A DNA stretch of 64,000 bases, taken from positions 62,001 to 126,000 of the forward strand of contig NZ_JARHTP010000024.1 of NCBI RefSeq assembly GCF_029223485.1. Reading direction: 5' to 3'. The position numbers and the translations under genes were made by a program. The notes beneath the pieces were generated by a model. The model saw nothing but the letters and a program-made list of their open reading frames with translations. It was not told the origin of the DNA and did no database searches. This stretch comes from Streptomyces coacervatus (lineage in GTDB: Bacteria; Actinomycetota; Actinomycetes; Streptomycetales; Streptomycetaceae). The number at the start of each line of letters is the position of its first letter. Position 1 is the stretch's first letter. Below, in pieces: positions 26,675-35,445 of the stretch.

Positions 26675-27277
26675 ATGTCCGAAACCACTGCCGAACCCAC
26701 CGAGCTGACCTCACAGTACAGCGCACAGGTGGCCGGCGACCTCGAACGCAACCTCAAGGAACAAGAACGCCTCAGCGGTGAAATCGAAGCCCTCCAGACG
26801 CAGTTGGCCGCTCTGCGGCACGACCACACTGTTCTGGTGAACATCCAACAGGTCCTCGGCGTCCCGACGACGGCTGCGGCGCCAGCGGCGCAACCCGGCG
26901 CGACGGTACCGGTTCCCCGCAAAGTAGCCGCGCCCGCGTCGCGTGCGACCGAGGAGACGGAGGTCAGGAAGTCCGCGGCCCGGAAGCGGGCCGCCAAGAG
27001 GAGCACCGCAGCGGCCGCGCCCACACTCGTCACCCTCGTGCGCGAGCATCTGGCGAGTCAGAGCGAACCCCGCTCCGCTGCCGAAATCGCCACCGTCCTG
27101 GGCCAGCAGCATCCCGAACGCGCCGTCAAGACAACCGTCGTGCGCACGACGCTCGAAGGGCTCGTGGCCAAGAACCAGGCTCAGCGCACCAAGCAGGGCA
27201 ACTCCGTCTTCTACACCGCCCCCGACTCAGCCGAAGCGGCCGCAGACGACGAGCAGAACCCGCAGCCGTCTGCCTGA
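26675..27277 (+). CDS. Coiled-coil / winged-helix protein, putative regulator
   Basis: 200 residues. Residues 15-60 form a coiled coil (LERNLKEQERLSGEIEALQT). Residues about 70-115 are an Ala/Pro linker ending in a Lys/Arg patch (KSAARKRAAKR). Residues 115-185 look like a winged helix (AEIATVLGQQHPERAVKTT, VRTTLEGLVAKNQAQRTKQG, SVFYT). It could be a DNA-binding regulator or nucleoid-type protein. The 295 bp before it hold no gene. Not assigned to a named family. Confidence 0.65.
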   Translation: MSETTAEPTELTSQYSAQVAGDLERNLKEQERLSGEIEALQTQLAALRHDHTVLVNIQQVLGVPTTAAAPAAQPGATVPVPRKVAAPASRATEETEVRKSAARKRAAKRSTAAAAPTLVTLVREHLASQSEPRSAAEIATVLGQQHPERAVKTTVVRTTLEGLVAKNQAQRTKQGNSVFYTAPDSAEAAADDEQNPQPSA

Positions 27278-27470
27278 CGACATACCCGAAGGCGGCAACC
27301 CCTTCGAGTTGTGAGCGGTGTGAGGCCACACGTCCCCTGTGGGCCCACGGCTACAGCGGTGCGACGGCACACGCAGATGATCGGCCCATCCATCGGCAGG
27401 CATGCGGCGGGAGTTGTCCCAAGGGACCGTGCAGCGGGGGCGCTCAGGCTGGTGATCACCGTTGGTGCGG

Positions 27471-27740
27471 CTACTGGCGCTGGGGGGTGCGTCGACGGGT
27501 TGGCGACAGGCCTTCGCACGCGCGGGTGGGGCCAGCCAGGAGATCAAGTACGTCGATGGCGTAGTGGGCCGCCACGCGATCGCAGTCGTCCAGGGGCCAT
27601 GGCGCGGTGCCGGACTGGCGACGGCTGACCTGTGCCTGGCTGACTCCCAGCGCCACAGCGAGATCGGCCTGTGTCTCCCCCGCCAACTTCATGAGCGCGG
27701 CGATCGCGGCCCTCACGCGTTCCCCCGACGACAGCACCAT
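27471..27740 (-). CDS. Small XRE-type helix-turn-helix protein
   Basis: 89 residues from ATG 27740 (frame open upstream, but that extension is unlike protein). HTH: AGETQADLAVALGVSQAQVS followed by RRQSG, typical Cro/CI. The C-terminal part places a short hydrophobic helix (DCDRVAAHYAIDVLDLLAG). It lies 83 bp downstream of the telomere-type operon and may be part of it or a separate regulator. Confidence 0.68.
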   Translation of the reverse strand: MVLSSGERVRAAIAALMKLAGETQADLAVALGVSQAQVSRRQSGTAPWPLDDCDRVAAHYAIDVLDLLAGPTRACEGLSPTRRRTPQRQ

Positions 27741-27823
27741 GGTGTTCAACTTACCGCTGTCCCACGCCGGTACGTCTGCAGGACGGTGTGCCAAGGGGTT
27801 GCTGATGTGCTGTGGCGGGATGG

Positions 27824-28540
27824 TCAGCGCGGGCGCCAGGTGCGGATTTCGAGGTGGGTGATGTGAGCGTCCGGGTGGATGCGTCCGGTCTCCACCAACC
27901 ATTGGTGCACGGCGGCGGTGACGTCGCCGCTGGCGGCGTTGACGCGGCGGGCGATGTCGGCGGCGTCGAATCCGCCGGTCTGGGCGGAGCCGTAGGAGCG
28001 TTCCTCGGTGTGGTCGGTGCGCTGGATGACGTCGCGGCGGATGCCGGGTGAGTCGGTGCGGCTGCCGGAGGGGTGCACGTAGGCGGTCTTGGCCAGGCGG
28101 ACGGTGAAGGCCAGGCGTAGGCCCTGGCGGGCGGCTTCGGCGATCAGCGGGCGCAGGCGGGCGGAGCCGGAGGCGATGGCCTGGGCGCCGACGCGGCCGG
28201 TGCCGGAGCCGGTGGGGGTGATCAGGAGGGCTTTGGTGCGGACCCGGGCGCGGGCACCGGAGGCGGTGGTGCGGCGGTGGGTGTGGCGGGCGGCGATGGC
28301 GGCGAGTTCAGGCAGGTCGGTGATGCCTGCGGCTTCGACGGCGGTGAGGACTTCTCGCAGGGCGGTGACGAAGGCCGCACCTTTGTTCTTGGTGTAGAAC
28401 TGCGAGACCAGCGAGGGGTCGCGGTCGATGATGCGGGCGATGTCGCGTTTGGTGAAGCCGGTCTGCTGGAGCCGATCGGCGAGTTGGGCTGCCTCGTTCA
28501 ACTCGCTCTGCGTTCTGCGGCGCCGGGGGCGGGGCGGCAT
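27824..28540 (-). CDS. Putative terminal-protein-like (Tpg/Tpc-type) DNA-binding protein
   Basis: 238 residues. N-terminal HTH (LQQTGFTKRDIARIIDRDPS) and a basic middle (RRTTASGARARVRTK) with LLITPTGSGTGRVG, ending in a conserved-looking ITHLEIRTWRPR. Its start shares one base with the stop of the larger upstream gene (TGATG), with AGGAGG before it. Gene order (large protein, then small HTH protein), size and coupling resemble tap-tpg and tac-tpc pairs that cap Streptomyces linear replicons. The sequence does not match classical Tpg motifs, so the role is inferred from arrangement and general resemblance. Confidence 0.5.
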   Translation of the reverse strand: MPPRPRRRRTQSELNEAAQLADRLQQTGFTKRDIARIIDRDPSLVSQFYTKNKGAAFVTALREVLTAVEAAGITDLPELAAIAARHTHRRTTASGARARVRTKALLITPTGSGTGRVGAQAIASGSARLRPLIAEAARQGLRLAFTVRLAKTAYVHPSGSRTDSPGIRRDVIQRTDHTEERSYGSAQTGGFDAADIARRVNAASGDVTAAVHQWLVETGRIHPDAHITHLEIRTWRPR

Positions 28541-30639
28541 CAGGCCTCCTGGCCGGTGGTGAGGGAGGCGCGTCCGGCGTTGCGCAGCGTGAGGAGTTCT
28601 TCCTCAGTGGTGGGCGCCGCCAGCGGGCCGGTGAGGTGTCCACGCAGGAGGTAGTCGCCGGGCTGGTGGTGGTAGGGCCAGGTGTGGGGCTGGGTGAGGT
28701 AGAGGGCGTCGGTGCGGAAGGCGACGACGCTGCCGGGTGGGGTGTGCAGGGCTCCGGCGTAGGTGTCGTCGTCGCGGTGGCGCTGGGTGAGCAGGGCGGC
28801 GCGGGCGCCGGACCAGATGGCGGCGGCCCATTCGGGGTGGGCGTTGGGGTCGCGGCTGAAGCCGGTGGGCTTCTGCCAGGTGATCAGTTCGTTGTCGAAG
28901 CCGATGATTTCGGCGTCCGGCGGGACGTCGCGCTCCAGGGTGCGGGGGGTGGTGCCGGTGACCATGCGGGGGCGCTGGGCGAAGGAGCCGATGCCGTACA
29001 GGAGGATGGAGCGCACGGCGCGGGAGGCGAGGTGGGCGGCGCGGGCCTGCTGGGGGTCGCCCTGGAAATGTGCCTGGGCAGAAAGGTTGGTCCAGGTCTC
29101 CTTGAGTTTCTTGGCCCAGTCGTCGAGGGGTTTGCCGTCCTCCCAGAGGATGCCGTCGAGGATCTCGATCTTCCACGGCTGGAGGGGGTTGGCCAGGGCG
29201 GTGTGGATTTCGGGGCCGCCGGCCCAGGTGGTGAAGGTGGCGCCGGGGGTGGCCGGGTAGTGCCAGGCGCGGTCGCCGGGGGCGGGGGCGGGCAGCAGGC
29301 CGACGTGGTTCCAGCCGTCGGGCACGGTGACCCGGACCTGCCAGTGCCCGCACCCGTACAGGGCGCGCATCTGTTCCTTCTCGCTCCAGGCGGCGAAGGT
29401 GTGGGCGGTGATGCGGCGGGGGGTGCCGACCGGGGACTTCCAGGTGTGTTTGGCGTAGGCGAAGGTGCGGTCGTACTCGACGAGTTGGGGCAGTTGCTCG
29501 GGGACGCGGGGCGGGGTGATGAGTTCGTTGCGGCCCTGTCCTGCGGTGGCGTGCAGCAGGCCGCGCAGGTCCTCCGACAGCACGGGGAAGCCCTCGGCGT
29601 GCTGGCCGCGGGTGGGGATGGTGCGCGTCCACAGGTCGCGGCCGGTCTGGGACGGGGAGCCCATGAGGACCGCATCGGGCCAGTGGCGGCGCAGGGCCTG
29701 CCACAGCAGCACGAACGCGTCGCGGACGGTTGCCGGGTCGTCGCCATCGACGTCGAACCACTCCCCCACCGAGCGGATCTCCACATGGTGATCGCTGTTG
29801 TCGCGCTGATAGCGGCCGACAGGGTTGCGGGCGTGGACGAAGTGCCCGGCCATCCGGTCGCGGCCGCGGCCGGTGTCGGTGCGCCAGCCCGGGGTGGGGG
29901 CGTTCAGCCAGGCGGCGACCGCGTCGCGCAGGTAGGGGTGGCGGTCGGCGCCCTGGTGCCATGGGTCGCCTGCGGTGATGTAGATGCGTTCCACGCCGTC
30001 GGGGATGGTGTGGAAGACGGCGGTGAGGATGTCCGCGGCCGACCGGTCGGCAAGGTCGAGGTGGTGAGTCTGGTTGCGGTGGACCAGGATCCCGGTGGTG
30101 GTGTCCAGGAAGACGGTGGAGCGGGCCTGCTGGGTGAAGTTGGGCCGGGTGGACGCCAGCCCGGGGGTAGGGGCGAGCCAGGCATCGCCGCTGGCACCTG
30201 CGGGGATGGCGGGCAGTTCCCTCGGCGTCTGGGTGGTGCCGGGCGCCTGCAGGGCCGCGGGATCGGCGGGGACCGCTGGCGGAGCGGGGCGCACTGCGGC
30301 GGTGGTCATCGCGGGGGCGGCAGCTGCCTGCTGCTGTGGCGGTGGTGCGGCTTCGGGGGTGGCCTCGGCCGTGGACGGCTCGGCCGTCGGCGGCTGCGGG
30401 GCGTCGTGCGGGGCGAGGCTGTCGGGGGCCAGGGCCGGGGCGAGGGCGACGACATCGGCCATGCCCAGTCCGGCCGCCTGGGCGACCCGCTCTGCCTTCG
30501 CCTTCGGGTAGGAGGCCAGCTGGACGATCAGCTTGTCGCGGTCCGCTTCCTGCTTCGCCAGCGTGGCCCGGGTCTTTTTGATCTGGTCCCGCATGGTACG
30601 CAGATCGGCAAGCGCTGTGCTGTAGCTCTGTGCGTCCAT
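28540..30639 (-). CDS. Putative telomere-associated (Tap/Tac-like) replication protein
   Basis: 699 residues from ATG 30639 (AAGGA 7 nt upstream). Residues 10-60 are helical. A long Pro/Ala linker runs to about 170. A folded region follows with YDRTFAYAKHTWKSPVG, PWKIEILDGILWEDGKPLDD, AVRSILLYGIGSFAQR, PEWAAAIWSGARAALL and VAFRTDALYLTQPHTW. This order parallels Tap proteins, which have a GLDVNTAF-like motif, an AYLRP/DPWYDRLR motif and a late TDxxY-like segment, reminiscent of a B-family polymerase palm. Partner of the downstream terminal-protein-like gene. Homology is my judgement by eye and may be distant. Confidence 0.5.
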   Translation of the reverse strand: MDAQSYSTALADLRTMRDQIKKTRATLAKQEADRDKLIVQLASYPKAKAERVAQAAGLGMADVVALAPALAPDSLAPHDAPQPPTAEPSTAEATPEAAPPPQQQAAAAPAMTTAAVRPAPPAVPADPAALQAPGTTQTPRELPAIPAGASGDAWLAPTPGLASTRPNFTQQARSTVFLDTTTGILVHRNQTHHLDLADRSAADILTAVFHTIPDGVERIYITAGDPWHQGADRHPYLRDAVAAWLNAPTPGWRTDTGRGRDRMAGHFVHARNPVGRYQRDNSDHHVEIRSVGEWFDVDGDDPATVRDAFVLLWQALRRHWPDAVLMGSPSQTGRDLWTRTIPTRGQHAEGFPVLSEDLRGLLHATAGQGRNELITPPRVPEQLPQLVEYDRTFAYAKHTWKSPVGTPRRITAHTFAAWSEKEQMRALYGCGHWQVRVTVPDGWNHVGLLPAPAPGDRAWHYPATPGATFTTWAGGPEIHTALANPLQPWKIEILDGILWEDGKPLDDWAKKLKETWTNLSAQAHFQGDPQQARAAHLASRAVRSILLYGIGSFAQRPRMVTGTTPRTLERDVPPDAEIIGFDNELITWQKPTGFSRDPNAHPEWAAAIWSGARAALLTQRHRDDDTYAGALHTPPGSVVAFRTDALYLTQPHTWPYHHQPGDYLLRGHLTGPLAAPTTEEELLTLRNAGRASLTTGQEA

Positions 30640-30664
30640 CGGGCGTTCCTTGTCCGGACCGGGT

Positions 30665-31264
30665 TCAGCCAGCAGTGGTGTGAGGGGAGACGTACGCAAT
30701 GGCCCCGCCCGAGTGGGAGGCAAGCCGGGTGCCCAGCAGCTGTTCGGCAAGCTGCTGGTCGCCGTCCACGCCGGAGGTGAGTCGGGTGTGCGGGGCGGCC
30801 AGGTCGGTGACGTAGCCGGCCAGGCGGGCATCGGGAAAGGCATGACGGCCCTCGGAGTTCTTCTCCCATCGCTCCAGGCCGGTCAGGACGGCCACCACGT
30901 AGCCCGCGAGCGTCACCGGCAGCACGCCCCCGGCGGCGACACTCGCCGGGTCGCACCGCCACCAGGCGCGCAGCGCCTTGAGCAGGTCCTCGGGCGGGAG
31001 TGTGGCGGCGAAGCCGAGCCAGGAGCGCTCCGGCTCCTGGATCCGCCGGGCTGTGTCCACCCGCAGGACGGCGAATTCCCTGACCGGCAGCCGGTCGAGC
31101 GGTGCCTGCCGCCGTGTTTGCAGTGCCTGGACGACCTCGAGCGGGACCATGACGCGTACGCCGCGGCGGGACAGGCCCGGCAGCAGTCCGGCAGAGACGA
31201 GGCGGCGGAACGTGGTGATCGCGCATCCGAGCTCTTCCGCAGCCTGCCCAGTCGTCAACAGCAC
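30665..31264 (-). CDS. MerR/excisionase-type HTH protein, first gene of telomere-like operon
   Basis: 199 residues from GTG 31264 with GGAGG about 8 nt upstream. N-terminal winged HTH (LLTTGQAAEELGCAITTFRR, LVSAGLLPG), then an alpha-helical domain (SWLGFAATLPPEDLLKALRA, WWRCDPASVAAGG). It ends 25 bp before the Tap-like gene on the same strand, so three genes form an operon. Probably a DNA-recognition partner or regulator of the pair. Confidence 0.68.
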   Translation of the reverse strand: MLLTTGQAAEELGCAITTFRRLVSAGLLPGLSRRGVRVMVPLEVVQALQTRRQAPLDRLPVREFAVLRVDTARRIQEPERSWLGFAATLPPEDLLKALRAWWRCDPASVAAGGVLPVTLAGYVVAVLTGLERWEKNSEGRHAFPDARLAGYVTDLAAPHTRLTSGVDGDQQLAEQLLGTRLASHSGGAIAYVSPHTTAG

Positions 31265-31329
31265 CTCCCCACCTCCATCCCTGATCTAATATCTGATTTG
31301 GCATGTACGTTAACGCGGGAAGTGAGAGA

Positions 31330-31485
31330 GTGTCAAACTCCTGGTGAGCAGGCAGAAGACGTTCGGCCCAGATCGTCTTTCCGGGGCCGGTGTGACGGCT
31401 GGCCTACCGTTCGGCCAGCTGGGCGACGATCATCAGGGCCCGGCCTCGTTCCAGTCTCCCCCTAGCCCGCGCTGGTAGGTCATGC
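31330..31485 (-). pseudogene. Remnant of an anti-sigma/ATP-binding (HATPase) protein
   Basis: Minus-strand translation gives RLERGRALMIVAQLAER, a TAG stop, then ASRHTGPGKTIWAERLL. In intact Streptomyces RsbW-like ATPases this is the G3-box end, where tryptophan follows the arginine, so the stop looks like a TGG-to-TAG change. Only about 50 residues of the domain remain. It marks deleted ancestral DNA upstream of the telomere-like operon. Confidence 0.5.
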
Positions 31486-31948
31486 CCCGAGCAGGCACCT
31501 TGGGCCGTGTGTTCCTACTGCATGCCGGTGCGAGTTACACAGGAGCCCGCAGCCACCCGTCATTTCGGGTCGCCACCCCACGGCCAACGCCGTTGAGATG
31601 CCTGCACCGCTTCCCCGGCCGGCCGTGCGATGGCCAGTGTGATTTACCGCCCGTGCGGGTGAGTTGACGACGGATGCCGGGCGTGCCGGACACGGACCGC
31701 GCTGAGCGCCGCCTTCGCCCTCACCTTCCACAGTGGCCGCAATGGGTGCGGCACGAAGACGGCCGTTCAGCCCGCGCTTCGGCGCGACCTGGCGGCCCGG
31801 CTCGGCGAGCGCGCCGACGCCGAGGCGGGCATGTTCTTGATCCTCAGGTCCTCGAGAACCAACTGAAGGCGTTAGGCCGCGCCAGGTGCCGTCTGGGCTG
31901 GCTGCCTGGACTGGAGGATTCCCTTCCCCCCTTCGAGGGAAAGAAGTC
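31486..31948. other. Stretch without a convincing gene
   Basis: About 460 bp between the ATPase relic and the end of the large HEPN-type gene. Open frames exist on both strands but show no protein-like composition or recognisable motif. I see no clear RNA gene or terminator. Confidence 0.4.
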
Positions 31949-34195
31949 TCAGACCAAACCGATCTGCCCCAGCAGGCTGCGGGTGTCGGTAGATGTGTCG
32001 TCGCATGTGTGGCCGTGTTCGAGGCTCTTGAAGACCACAGCGCCTTTGGGAACGCGGTCGGCATGGAACGTGGACCAGGTGCGGCAGGTTGGGCAGTCCC
32101 GGCCAATCAGGAACGGGCGCAGCAAGTGGAGCGCGCCCTCGGTGTCGCGGAGGTAGAGGCTGCCTTTTTCGAGGTCATTGCTGAGTGAGGTCATGGTGCG
32201 GGTGGGGACGACGGGGTGGTCTCCTGCCAGTTCGCGGTATTCAACACGGGCGCTGCGGGCGAAGGCATCCCAGCGGACGTCGGTGATTTCTAGCAGGGGC
32301 AGGTCAGCGAGGAAGCGGGCGCGTTCGACCAGGTGGGTCACGTCAGCGAAGGCGACGCCGATGGCGTGGGGCAGGTCGATCGGGTCGACACGCCGTAGGT
32401 GGGCCTGGTCGTTGCGGCGCTCACTGAGGGCCTGGCGGGCCTTCTCGGCGTCCGGGTGGGCCAGCAAGGTCCGGATGTCGTTCAGGGGGTGGGCTGGGGG
32501 AAGGTGGTTCAACTGCTTGCTGGTCGCGGCCTCGTTGAGCACATTGACCCAGTCACCGAAGCCAGGGCCGCTGCGCCCGCTGGCAAGCTTGTCCCGGATC
32601 GCTGTCACCGCCCCGAGGGTGACGCTCTGGGCGTGGCTGAGGGCAAGGATGAGCTGAGCGACGTAGCACAGCAATTGTTCGGCGGTGTCCAGGATCGCAG
32701 CGTAGGCGGCCAGGTCGTCGCCGGCACTGATGCGGGCTTCGGTCTCACGCCAGCGGTAGGCGATGGGGTAGGGGAAGCGGGTGCGGACGCTGTGGCCGAG
32801 GTCGTCGAGGAGTGAGGCTGCTTCGGCCCGCAGGCGCAGGGCGCGGCCGGAGTCGATGACGCGGGCGCGGGCCTGGGTGGCGGTCTTCTCCAGGAAGACG
32901 GACTCGATCACCGAGTCCGCTTGCTGTTCCCACCGTTTGAACTGTTGCTTGGCGGCTGTGAGTTCGTCGAGGGCCTTGGTCAGCGCCGCATCAGGCTGCG
33001 GGACGGGCAGCGTGGACAGCGCCTGCATCGTGGTGGTGGCCAGCCTCGGTCCGGCCAGCGTCAGGGCGAGCGGGGTACGCAGAAACATGGTGATCAGCTG
33101 TGCTTGCGGCCGGGAGAGCGGCTTGATGGGCCGCAGGACCACCACTTGCTCGGACGCGGCGGCGGGGAGGTCATCTTCGCCGATCTCGGCAGTGAAGAAG
33201 CCGTGCGGAGGCACTGTGGCCGGGGCGATCATGCGGCGGATCACCAGGTCCCCTACGGCGAGTTGCTGCTCTGTGGGGATGGCGGCCCACAGGGTTTCCT
33301 CTGACGGCGGGGCGATCGTGCCGTCTCGGCCGATGTCCTGCGGGCGGATCATGCGCACCCCGGCGGGGTCCTTCGAGGGCATCCGCTGGCTGCTCTTCTT
33401 GAGGGCCGACTCGTTGAGGGGGGCGAGATGGAAGGTGAAGAGGTCGCCGAGCGCATCGATGGCTCCGAAGCCGGCCAGGTCCTCGCGGCGTTGGAGGATG
33501 CGCGGGTCGAAACGGTCGAAGTGCAGGCCCTGTTCGGGGCTGGGTATCTCCCGCAGCACGTAGCCGTGTTCTCCTCGGCCGCCCTGGCGGGCCAGGAGTC
33601 GCTCGAAGTCCTTGACGACGGCCGTCTCGTCGAGGCGGGGGCGCGGCACCTGGAAGAGCTTCAGTACCGGCTTGGTCTGCGCTCGCGCCCGGAGGAAGAC
33701 GGCCGCCGATTCCACGTTCCGACTTATCTGCGTCAGCGCGCCTGCCTCGTAGATCAAGAGGAGGGTGTCCCAGTGTTCAGCCACCTTCGTACGCATCTCG
33801 GCCGCCCACGGTTGGTCCGAGACCCATGCCTGCGCCGGAAGTAGCACCGCCATCACGGCGTCGGATGTCGGTGGGCGGCACGAGGTCATGACTTCGGCGT
33901 AGAGGTCGGGACTGGCTGCGCGGCGCCGGTCTGCGTTGCCTCTTCGGTCCCATGTCGGCACCAAGAGCAACGGTCCCTCGGCGAGCATCTCCGCGGCGCG
34001 CGCGGCCAGTTGCTCCCATGACGGCTCGCGCACGCTCTGCCAGCTCCCCGGTGCGCTGAAATCCAGCCCGCTGGCGGCGAACGGGGAACTGCTCAGCACG
34101 GTCGGCGTGCCGTGGGCAAGCCTCTCGAACCCGATGCCGATCAGCCGCTCAGTCCATGCCGACAATTGCACAGTCGCTGCCACGCTCTCCCCCAC
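31949..34195 (-). CDS. Large defence-like protein: TRD-like middle and HEPN-motif C-terminal region
   Basis: 748 residues from GTG 34195 (AGGAAAGG just upstream). N-terminal 250 residues (SSPFAASGLDFSAPGSW, YEAGALTQISRNVESAA) resemble the degenerate core of an N6-methyltransferase-like protein. Residues about 280-440 resemble a type I restriction S-subunit target-recognition domain (GDLVIRRMIAPATVPPHGFF, FLRTPLALTLAGP, STLPVPQPD). Residues about 490-640 are helical and contain RNDQAH at 594-599, the R-N-x3-H motif of HEPN ribonucleases. The C-terminus has CPTC and HGHTC, perhaps a zinc site. It may sense DNA and cleave RNA. Exact family not recognised. Confidence 0.62.
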   Translation of the reverse strand: MGESVAATVQLSAWTERLIGIGFERLAHGTPTVLSSSPFAASGLDFSAPGSWQSVREPSWEQLAARAAEMLAEGPLLLVPTWDRRGNADRRRAASPDLYAEVMTSCRPPTSDAVMAVLLPAQAWVSDQPWAAEMRTKVAEHWDTLLLIYEAGALTQISRNVESAAVFLRARAQTKPVLKLFQVPRPRLDETAVVKDFERLLARQGGRGEHGYVLREIPSPEQGLHFDRFDPRILQRREDLAGFGAIDALGDLFTFHLAPLNESALKKSSQRMPSKDPAGVRMIRPQDIGRDGTIAPPSEETLWAAIPTEQQLAVGDLVIRRMIAPATVPPHGFFTAEIGEDDLPAAASEQVVVLRPIKPLSRPQAQLITMFLRTPLALTLAGPRLATTTMQALSTLPVPQPDAALTKALDELTAAKQQFKRWEQQADSVIESVFLEKTATQARARVIDSGRALRLRAEAASLLDDLGHSVRTRFPYPIAYRWRETEARISAGDDLAAYAAILDTAEQLLCYVAQLILALSHAQSVTLGAVTAIRDKLASGRSGPGFGDWVNVLNEAATSKQLNHLPPAHPLNDIRTLLAHPDAEKARQALSERRNDQAHLRRVDPIDLPHAIGVAFADVTHLVERARFLADLPLLEITDVRWDAFARSARVEYRELAGDHPVVPTRTMTSLSNDLEKGSLYLRDTEGALHLLRPFLIGRDCPTCRTWSTFHADRVPKGAVVFKSLEHGHTCDDTSTDTRSLLGQIGLV

Positions 34196-34233
34196 ACCTT
34201 CCTGCGAACCTCGTTGCAGAAGGGCAGCTTAAG

Positions 34234-35117
34234 AGGTCCTAACAGAAGCTGTTGATCATGTGACTGTCGGTTGGGTTGCTCGTTGGTCTGGTCGTGGGGA
34301 AGAGGGAGTCTCGGCCGTGGATCGTCTCGGACGAACTGTGGTCGCTGATCGAGCCGTTGCTGCCCGTGCCGGGTCCGAAGCTGGTCGAGGGCAGACCGCG
34401 GATCCCGGACCGGCAGGCGTTGGGCGGGATCCTGTTCGTGCTGCACACCGGCATCCAGTGGGAGTACCTGCCGCAGGAGCTGGGCTTCGGCTCGGGCATG
34501 ACCTGCTGGCGGCGGCTGGCCGTGTGGAACGAGGCAGGTGTGTGGGAGCAGCTGCATCTGGTGCTGCTGAAGAAGCTGCGGGCGGCGAAGAAGCTGGACT
34601 GGTCGCGGGCGGTGATCGACTCTTCCCACGTGCGGGCTGCTCGGAGGGGCCCAAAAGCGGACCCAGCCCGGTCGACCGCGGACGGCCGGGCAGCAAGCAC
34701 CATGTCATCACCGACGCCCAGGGCATCCCGCTCGCGGTGTCGCTGACCGGCGGAAACCGCAACGATGTCACGCAGTTGCTGCCTCTGGTGGACAGGATTC
34801 CGGCCGTGGCAGGCACTGTCGGCCGGCCCCAGCGCAGACCCGATGCCCTGCTGGCCGACCGCGGCTACGACCACGACAAGTACCGGCGCCTGCTGTGGCA
34901 GCGCGGCATCCGCCCGGTCATCGCCGAGCGAAGCGAGCCACACGGCTCTGGCCTGGGCATCTTCCGGTACGTCGTCGAGAGAACGATCGCCTGGCTGCAC
35001 GGCTTCCGCCGCCTGCGCATCCGCTGGGAACGACGCGACGACATTCACGAAGCATTCCTCAGCCTCGCCACCTGCCTCATCACCCACCGACACGTCCAGC
35101 GCCTTTGTTAGGACCTC
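34234..35117 (+). mobile_element. IS5-family insertion sequence, complete
   Basis: 884 bp bounded by terminal inverted repeats GAGGTCCTAACA (34234-34245) and TGTTAGGACCTC (35106-35117). A 3-bp TAA duplication flanks it (34231-34233 and 35118-35120). It encodes one transposase through a -1 frameshift. It inserted 36 bp upstream of the start of the HEPN-type gene, where it may alter its promoter. Perfect ends and an intact frame suggest a recent insertion. Confidence 0.92.
34276..35111 (+). CDS. IS5-family DDE transposase made by programmed -1 frameshift
   Basis: Two overlapping frames. The first (from TTG 34276) carries the N-terminal DUF4096-like part (VSDELWSLIEPLLP, WEYLPQELGFGSGM) and DSSHVRA with the first catalytic aspartate. 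The second carries SKHHVITDAQGIPLAVSLTG, LLADRGYDHDKYR (second D) and VVERTIAWLHGFRRLRIRWE (glutamate). They join at CCCAAAA (34650-34656), a canonical X XXY YYZ slippery site in the first frame, with no other defect. The full product would be about 278 residues, normal for this family. Confidence 0.88.
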
Positions 35118-35120
35118 TAA

Positions 35121-35445
35121 GGGCTCACTGATCACTGCATCTTTCATCCGCGCCGCGAACCTCGCGGCTCTGCCGCACTGGTTCACCGACGGTCGCGGGG
35201 CGCTGCGAGCAGCAGGCGCTGCTGCAGCCGCAGTTGAGGCTGCGGGCCGCCAGGCGAGAATGCGGATGAGGCGGCTGTGGAAGCGAGTTTCCCCTTCAGG
35301 TACGGAACTGCTCATCCGCCGCGGTGTCACCCGCAAACGCCGCGGGAGCCGCCGAACGACATGAGGAGCCACACCTGGTCCGCAAGGCCCAGGGTTACCC
35401 GCCGCGGGCCATTGTCCGTGCCCGGGAGCGGTCGTGCCGGACGAC
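35121..35445. other. Short region without a convincing gene
   Basis: 325 bp between the IS end and the KTSC gene. It was presumably the upstream region of the HEPN-type gene before the IS inserted. Reading that gene's frame back across the restored junction meets a TGA, so the gene was not split. No supported feature seen. Confidence 0.4.

Noticed and set aside
28636..30780. 714-codon plus-strand open frame
   Set aside because: It is the antisense shadow of the Tap-like gene: glycine/valine-rich repetitive composition, no motifs and no ribosome site.
31486..31948. 208-residue minus-strand frame overlapping this gap
   Set aside because: Low-complexity Pro/Ala/Arg composition and overlap with the HEPN-type gene end; no motif.
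34276..35111. Transposase as a frameshifted pseudogene
   Set aside because: The frame change is at a canonical CCCAAAA slippery site with complete domains on both sides and intact IS ends, so programmed -1 frameshifting is the better reading.
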